DNA of 64,000 nt from Eledone cirrhosa (lineage: Eukaryota > Mollusca > Cephalopoda > Octopoda > Eledonidae): positions 4,121,275 through 4,185,274 of the forward strand of contig OZ024742.1 of the NCBI GenBank assembly GCA_964016885.1, read 5' to 3'. The position numbers and the translations under genes are program-made. The notes under the pieces are model-generated. The model made no database searches, was not told the DNA's origin, and saw only the letters and a list, made by a program, of their open reading frames with translations. Shown here one piece after another: positions 57,998 through 64,000 of the stretch (position 1 is the stretch's first letter; each line of letters starts with the position of its first letter).

Positions 57998-60900
57998 AAT
58001 ACAGTGGTGGTGTTGATGATGGTGTAGTTGATGATGGTGTTGGTGGTGTAGTTGTTGGTGGTGTTGTTGGTGGTGTTGGTGGGGTTGTTGGTGGTGTTGG
58101 TGGTGTAGTTGGTGGTGGTGTTGTTGTCGATGGTGTTAGTGTTGTTGGTGGTGTAGTTGGTGGTGGTGTTGTTATAGATGGTGTTAGTGTTGTTGGTGGT
58201 GTAGTTGCTGGTGGTGTTGGTGGTATTAGTTGTTGGTGATGTTGGTGGTGTAGTTGTTGGTGGTGTTGGTGGTGTATTGTTGGTGGTGTTGGAGGTGTAG
58301 TTGTTGGTGGTGTTGGTGGGGTTGTTGGTGGTGTTGGTGGTGTAGTTGGTGGTGGTGTTGGTGGTGTATTGTTGGTGGTGTTGGTGGGGTTGTTGGTGGT
58401 GTTGGAGGTGTAGTTGTTGGTCGTGTTGGAGGTGTAGTTGTTGGTGGTGTTGGTGGGGTTGTTGGTGGTGTTGGTGGTGTAGTTGGTGGTGGTGTTGTTG
58501 TCGATGGTGTTGGTGGTGTAGTTGTTGGTGGTGTTGGTGGTGTAGTTGTTGGTGGTGTTGGTGGTATTAGTTGTTGGTGATGTTGGTGGTGTAGTTCTTG
58601 GTGGTATTGGTGGTGTATTGTTGGTGGTGTTGGAGGTGTAGTTATTGGTGGTGTTGATGGTGTAGTTGTTGGTGGTGTTGGTGGTGTTATTGGTGGTGTT
58701 GGTGGTGTTGTTTTTGGTGGTGTTGGTGGTGTAGTTGTTGGTGGTGTTGGTGGTGTTATTGGTTGTGTGGGTGGTGTAGTTGTTGGTGGTGTTGGTGGTG
58801 TAGTTGTTGTTGGTGTTGGTGGTGTTGGAGGTGTAGTTGTTGGTGTGTTGGAGGTGAAGTTGTTGGTGGTGTTGGTGGTGTAGTTGTCGGTGGTGTTGGA
58901 AGTGTAGTTGTTGTTGGTGGTGTTGGTGGTGGTGTTGTTGGTGTAGTTGTTGGTGGTGTAGGTGGTGTTATTGGTGGTATAGTTGTTGGTGGTGTTGGTG
59001 GTATTAGTTGTTGGTGGTGTTGGTGGTGTAGTTGTTGGTGGTGATGTTGGTGATGGTGTGGTAGTGTAGTTTTTGGTGGTGTTGGTGGTGTAGTCATTGG
59101 TGGTGTTGGAGGTGTAGTTGTTGGTGGTGTTGGTGGTGTAGCTGTTGGTGGTGTTGGTGGTGTTGGTGGTGTAGTTGTTGATGGTATTGGTGGTGTATTG
59201 TTGGTGGTGTTGGTGGTATCAGGTGTTGGTGGTGTTGGTGGTGTTGTTGGTGGTGTTGTTGGTGGTGCTGGTGGTGTAGTTGTTGGTGGTGTTGTTGTTG
59301 GTGGTGTTGGTGGTGTTGGTGGTGTAGTTGTTGATGGTATTGGTGGTGTATTGTTGGTGGTGTTGGTGGTATTAGTTGTTGGTGGTGTTGGTGGTGTTGT
59401 TGGTGGTGTTGGTGGTGTTGTTGGTGGTTTTGGTGGTGTAGTTGGTGGTGGTGTTGCTGGTGTAGTTGTTGGTGGTGTTGCTGGTGTTATTGGTGGTGTT
59501 GGAGGTGTAGTTGTTGGTAGTGTTGGTGGTGTTGTTGTTGTTGGTGGTGTTGGTGGTGTAGTTTTTGGTGGTGTTGGTGCTGTAGTTATTGGTGGTGTTG
59601 GAGGTGTAGTTTTTGGTGGTGTTGGTGGTGTAGTTGTTGGTCGTGTTGGAGGTGTAGTTGTTGGTGGTGTTGTTGGTGGCGTAGTTGTCGGTGGTGTTGG
59701 AGGTGTAGTTGTTGGTGGTGTTATTGGTGGTGGTGTTGGTGAAGTTGTTGGTGGGGTAGGTTGTGTTATTGTTGGTGTAAGTGGTGTTGTTGTTGGTGGT
59801 GTTGGAGGTGTAGTTGTTGTTGGTGTTGGTGGTGTAGTTGTTGTTGGTGTTGGTGCTGTAGTTGTTGTTGGTGTTGGTGGTGTAGTTGTTGGTGGTGTAG
59901 TTGTTGGTGGTGTTGGTGGTGTAGTTGTTGGTGATGTTGGTGGTGTTATTGGTTGTGTTGGTGGTGTAGTTGTTGGTGGTGTAGTTGTTGGAGGTGTAGT
60001 TGTTGGTGGTGTTGGTGGTGTAGTTGTTGGAGGTGTAGTTGTTGGTGGTGTTGGTGTTGTAGTTGTTGGTAATGTTGGTGGTGTTATTGGTGGTGTTGGA
60101 GGTGTAGTTGTTGGTGGTGTTGATGGTGTAGTTGTTGGAGGTGTAGATGTTGGTGGTGTTGGTGGTGTAGTTGTTGGTGGTTTAGTTGTTGGTGGTGTTG
60201 GAGGTGTAGTTGTTGGTGGTGTAGTTGTTGGTGGTGTAGTTGTTGGTGGTGTTGGAGGATTAGTTGTTGGTGGTGTAGTTGCTGGTGGTGTTGGAGGATT
60301 AGTTGATGGTGGTGTAGTTGTTGGTTGTGTTGGAGGTGTAGTTGTTGGTGGTGTTGGTGGTGTTGGAGGTGTAGTTGTTGGTGGTGTTGGTGGTGTTGGA
60401 GGTGTAGTTGTTGGAGGTGTAGTTGTTGGTGGTGTTGTTGGTGGTGTTGGTGGTGTAGTTGTTGGTGGTGATGTTGGTGATGGTGTGGTAGTGTAGTTTT
60501 TGGTGGTGTTCGTGGTGTAGTCATTGGTGGTGTTGGAGGTGTAGTTGTTGGTGGTGTTGGTGGTGTAGCTGTTGGTGGTGTTGGTGGTGTTGTTGTTGGT
60601 GGTGTTGGTGGTGTTGGTGGTGTAGTTGTTGATGGTATTGGTGGTGTATTGTTGGTGGTGTTGGTGGTATTAGGTGTTGGTGGTGTTGGTGGTGTTGTTG
60701 GTGGTGTTGGTGGTGTTGTTGGTGGTGCTGGTGGTGTAGTTGTTGGTGGTGTTGTTGTTGGTGGTGTTGGTGGTGTTGGTGGTGTAGTTGTTGATGGTAT
60801 TGGTGGTGTATTGTTGGTGGTGTTGGTGGTGTTGTTGGTGGTGTTGGTGGTGTTGTTGGTGGTTTTGGTGGTGTTGCTGGTGTAGTTGTTGGTGGTGTTG

Positions 60901-63900
60901 CTGGTGTTATTGGTGGTGTTGGAGGTGTAGTTGTTGGTAGTGTTGGTGGTGTTGTTGTTGGTGGTGTAGTTATTGGTGGTGTTGGAGGTGTAGTTTTTGG
61001 TGGTGTTGGTGGTGTAGTTGTTGGTGGTGTTGGTGCTGTAGTTATTGGTGGTGTTGGAGGTGTAGTTTTTGGTGGTGTTGGTGGTGTAGTTGTTGGTCGT
61101 GTTGGAGGTGTAGTTGTTGGTGGTGTTGTTGGTGGCGTAGTTGTCGGTGATGTTGGAGGTGTAGTTGTTGGTGGTGTTATTGGTGGTGGTGTTGGTGTAG
61201 TTGTTGGTGGGGTAGGTTGTGTTATTGTTGGTGTAGGTGGTGTTGTTGTTGGTGGTGTTGGAGGTGTAGTTGTTGTTGGTGTTGGTGGTGTAGTTGTTGG
61301 TGGTGTTGGTGGTGTAGTTGTTGGTGGTGTAGTTGTTGGTGGTGTTGGTGGTGTAGTTGTTGGTGATGGTGGTGTTATTGGTTGTGTTGGTGGTGTAGTT
61401 GTTGGTGGTGTTGGTGGTGTAGTTGTTGTTGGTGTTGGTGGTGTAGTTGTTGTTGGTGTTGGTGGTGTAGTTGTTGGTGGTGTAGTTGTTGCTGGTGTAG
61501 TTGGTGGTGTTGGTGGTGTAGTTGTTGGTGATGGTGGTGTTATTGGTTGTGTTGGTGGTGTAGTTGTTGGTGGTGTTGGTGGTGTAGTTGTTTGAGGTGT
61601 AGTTGTTGGTGGTGTTGGTGGTGTTGTTGGTCGTGCTGGTGGTGTAGTTGTTGGTGGTGTTGTTGTTGGTGGTGTTGGTGGTGTTGGTGGTGTAGTTGTT
61701 GATGGTATTGGTGGTGTATTGTTGGTGGTGTTGGTGGTATTAGTTGTTGGTGGTGTTGGTGGTGTTGTTGGTGGTGTTGGTGGTGTTGTTGGTGGTTTTG
61801 GTGGTGTAGTTGGTGGTGGTGTTGCTGGTGTAGTTGTTGGTGGTGTTGCTGGTGTTATTGGTGGTGTTGGAGGTGTAGTTGTTGGTAGTGTTGGTGGTGT
61901 TGTTGTTGGTGGTGTTGGTGGTGTAGTTATTGGTGGTGTTGGAGGTGTAGTTTTTGGTGGTGTTGGTGGTGTAGTTGTTGGTGGTGTTGGTGCTGTAGTT
62001 ATTGGTGGTGTTGGAGGTGTAGTTTTTGGTGGTGTTGGTGGTGTAGTTGTTGGAGGTGTAGTTGTTGGTGGTGTTGTTGGTGGCGTAGTTGTCGGTGGTG
62101 GTGTTATTGGTGGTGGTGTTGGTGTAGTTGTTGGTGGGGTAGGTTGTGTTATTGTTGGTGTAGGTGGTGTTGTTGTTGGTGGTGTTGGAGGTGTAGTTGT
62201 TGTTGGTGTTGGTGGTGTAGTTGTTGGTGGTGTTGGTGGTGTAGTTGTTGGTGATGTTGGTGGTGTTATTGGTTGTATTGGTGGTGTAGTTGTTGGTGGT
62301 GTTGGTGGTGTAGTTATTGGAGGTGTAGTTGTTGGTGGTGTTGGTGGTGTAGTTGTTGGTGGTGTAGTTGTTGGTGGTGTTGGAGGTGTAGTTGTTGGTG
62401 GTGTTGGTGGTGTAGTTGTTGGTGGTGTTGGAGGTGTAGTTGTTGGTGGTGTTGGAGGTGTAGTTGTTAGTGGTGTTGGTGGTGTAGTTGTTGGTGGTGT
62501 TGGAGATGTAGATGTTGCTGGTGTTGCAGGTGTAGATGTTGGTGGTGTTGGAGGTGTAGTTGTTGGTGGTGTTGGAGGATTAGTTGTTGGTGGTGTTGGT
62601 GGTGTAGATGTTGGTGGTGTTGGTGGTGTAGATGTTGGTGGTGGTGTAGTTGTTAGTGTTGTTGGTGGTGTTGGAGGTGTAGTTGTTGGTGGTGTTGGTG
62701 GTGTAGTTGTTAGTGTTGTTGGTGGTGTAGTTTTTGGTGGTGTTGGTGGTGTAGTTGTTGGTGGTGTTGGTGGTGTAGTTGTTGGTGGTGTTGGTGGTGT
62801 AGTTGTTGGTGGTGTTGGTGGTGTAGTTGTTGGTGGGGTTGGTGGTGTAGTTTTGGTGGTGTTTGTGGTGTAGTTGTTGGTGGTGTTGGTGGTGTAGTTG
62901 TTAGTGTTGTTGGTGGTGTAGTTGTTGGTGGTGTTGGTGGTGTAGTTGTTGGTGGGGTTGGTGGTGTTGTTTTGGTGGTGTTTGTGGTGTAGTTGTTGGT
63001 GGTGTTGGTGGTGTAGTTGTTAGTGTTGTTGGTGGTGTAGTTGTTGGTGGTGTTGGTGGTGTAGTTGTTGGTGGGGTTGGTGGTGTTGTTTTGGTGGTGT
63101 TTGTGGTGTAGTTGTTGGTGGTGTTGGTGGTGTAGTTGTTGGTGGTGTTGGTGGTGTAGTTATTGGTGTTGTTGGAGGTGTAGTTTTTGGTGGTGTTGGT
63201 GGTGTAGTTGTTGGTGGGGTTGGTGGTGTAGTTTTGGTGGTGTTTGTGGTGTAGTTGTTGGTGGTGTTGGTGGTGTAGTTGTTGGTTGTGTTGGTGTTGT
63301 AGTTGTTGGTGGTGTTGGTGCTGTAGTTATTGGTGGTGTTGGAGGTGTAGTTGTTGGTGGTGTTGGTGGTGTAGTTGTTGGTCGTGTTGGAGGTGTAGTT
63401 GTTGGTGGTGTTGGTGGTGTAGTTGTTGGTGGTGTTGGAGGTGTAGTTGTTGGTGGTGTAGTTGTTGGTGGTGTTGGTGGTGTAGTTGTTGGTGGGGTTG
63501 GTGGTGTAGTTTTGGTGGTGTTTGTGGTGTAGTTGTTGGTGGTATTGGTGGTGTAGTTGTTGGCGGGGTTGGTGGTGTAGTTTTGGTGGTGTTTGTGGTG
63601 TAGTTGTTGGTGGTGTTGGTGGTGTAGGTGTTAGTGTTGTTGGTGGTGTAGTTGTTGGTGGTGTTGGTGGTGTAGTTGTTGGTGGTGTTGGTGTTGTAGT
63701 TGTTGGTGGGGTTGGTGGTGTAGTTTTGGTGGTGTTTGTTGTGTAGTTGTTGGTGGTGTTGGTGGTGTAGTTGTTGGTGGTGTTGGTGGTGTAGTTGTTG
63801 GTGGTGTTGGTGCTGTAGTTATTGGTGTTGTTGGAGGTGTAGTTTTTGGTGGTGTTGGTGGTGTAGTAGTTGGTGGGGTTGGTGGTGTAGTTTTGGTGGT

Positions 63901-64000
63901 GTTTGTGGTGTAGTTGTTGGTGGTGTTGGTGGTGTAGTTGTTGGTGGTGTTGGTGTTGTAGTTGTTGGTGGTGTTGGTGCTGTAGTTATTGGTGGTGTTG
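57998..64000. repeat. GGTGTT-rich minisatellite (~24-bp unit), at least 6 kb, open at the window end
   Basis: The dominant unit is GGTGTTGGTGGTGTAGTTGT plus TGGT (24 nt, GVGGVVVG in one frame), mixed with 9-, 12- and 15-nt variants such as GGTGTAGTTGTT and TTGGAGGTGTAG. Only the plus frame that includes TAG is regularly stopped; the other five frames are mostly open, which explains the long Gly-Val, Cys-Trp, Pro-Thr and His-Gln frames. Larger blocks recur: the GTTGATGGTATTGGTGGTGT landmark appears near 59174, 59326, 60626, 60787 and 61697, and the TATCAGGTG/TATTAGGTG landmark at 59217 and 60668 (offset 1451). Confidence 0.93.

Noticed and set aside
59198..60496. Gly-Val-rich protein genes in the GGT minisatellite (also 61719-62873, 63065-63532)
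   Set aside because: Five frames are open at once because of composition, and unit number and phase vary freely.

Overview
The window looks like intergenic, repeat-saturated nuclear DNA of a cephalopod mollusc, most likely an octopus or close relative. The inference rests on several tRNA-derived SINEs of types I associate with octopus genomes, on at least four kinds of non-LTR retrotransposon (LINE) remnants, and on abundant (TA)n, (CA)n, (CATA)n and trinucleotide repeats. I find no convincing host protein-coding gene, no rRNA and no free-standing tRNA gene. Nearly all long open reading frames are either decayed transposon genes or stop-free satellite DNA.

Layout. 1-590: decayed IS630/Tc1/mariner-type transposase. 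770-6800: AT-rich DNA with three SINEs, a 471-bp MITE with perfect 55-bp terminal inverted repeats, and microsatellites. About 6800-7099: decayed 3' end of a LINE reverse-transcriptase ORF. 7100-32573: one uninterrupted array of a 48-bp satellite, about 531 monomers. 32574-32610: the last codons of the same LINE ORF. 32945-35830: LINE scraps, a degenerate ATCGATA minisatellite split by a SINE, and microsatellites. 35840-38617 (-): LINE with endonuclease, RT and C2H2 fingers. 38686-39310 (+) and 41872-43467 (-): LINEs with an R2-type CCHC plus restriction-like endonuclease C-terminus. 40540-41797 and 43860-49117 (+): L1/Tx1-like LINE copies, one retaining ORF1 and most of ORF2. 50560-52720 (+): LINE fragment with an open 606-codon RT frame. 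53250-56105: a ~0.55-kb inverted duplication around a ~1.7-kb spacer. 56400-58000: microsatellites and SINEs. 58000-64000: a GGT-rich minisatellite that runs off the window.

The main discovery is the origin of the 25.5-kb satellite. Read on the + strand, each monomer encodes LIDATDRGQ*STMAVT. The 5' flank (RGRPKMYWRQTL...SWNDV) and the 3' flank (YVLRRGIF*) are the two halves of one LINE C-terminus, and both align with the end of the intact ORF at 52.5-52.7 kb (RGRPKMNWRQTV...WRDAV and CVARRGSF*). The satellite is therefore an internal expansion of 16 codons near the 3' end of a dead retrotransposon's ORF. It has grown to about 531 copies, with 1.15-kb and ~10.5-kb block duplications layered on top. 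The 2951- and 2880-codon minus-strand frames are by-products of a 48-bp (16-codon) period that lacks stops.

All homology statements come from reading translated motifs by eye. No alignments or database searches were run.
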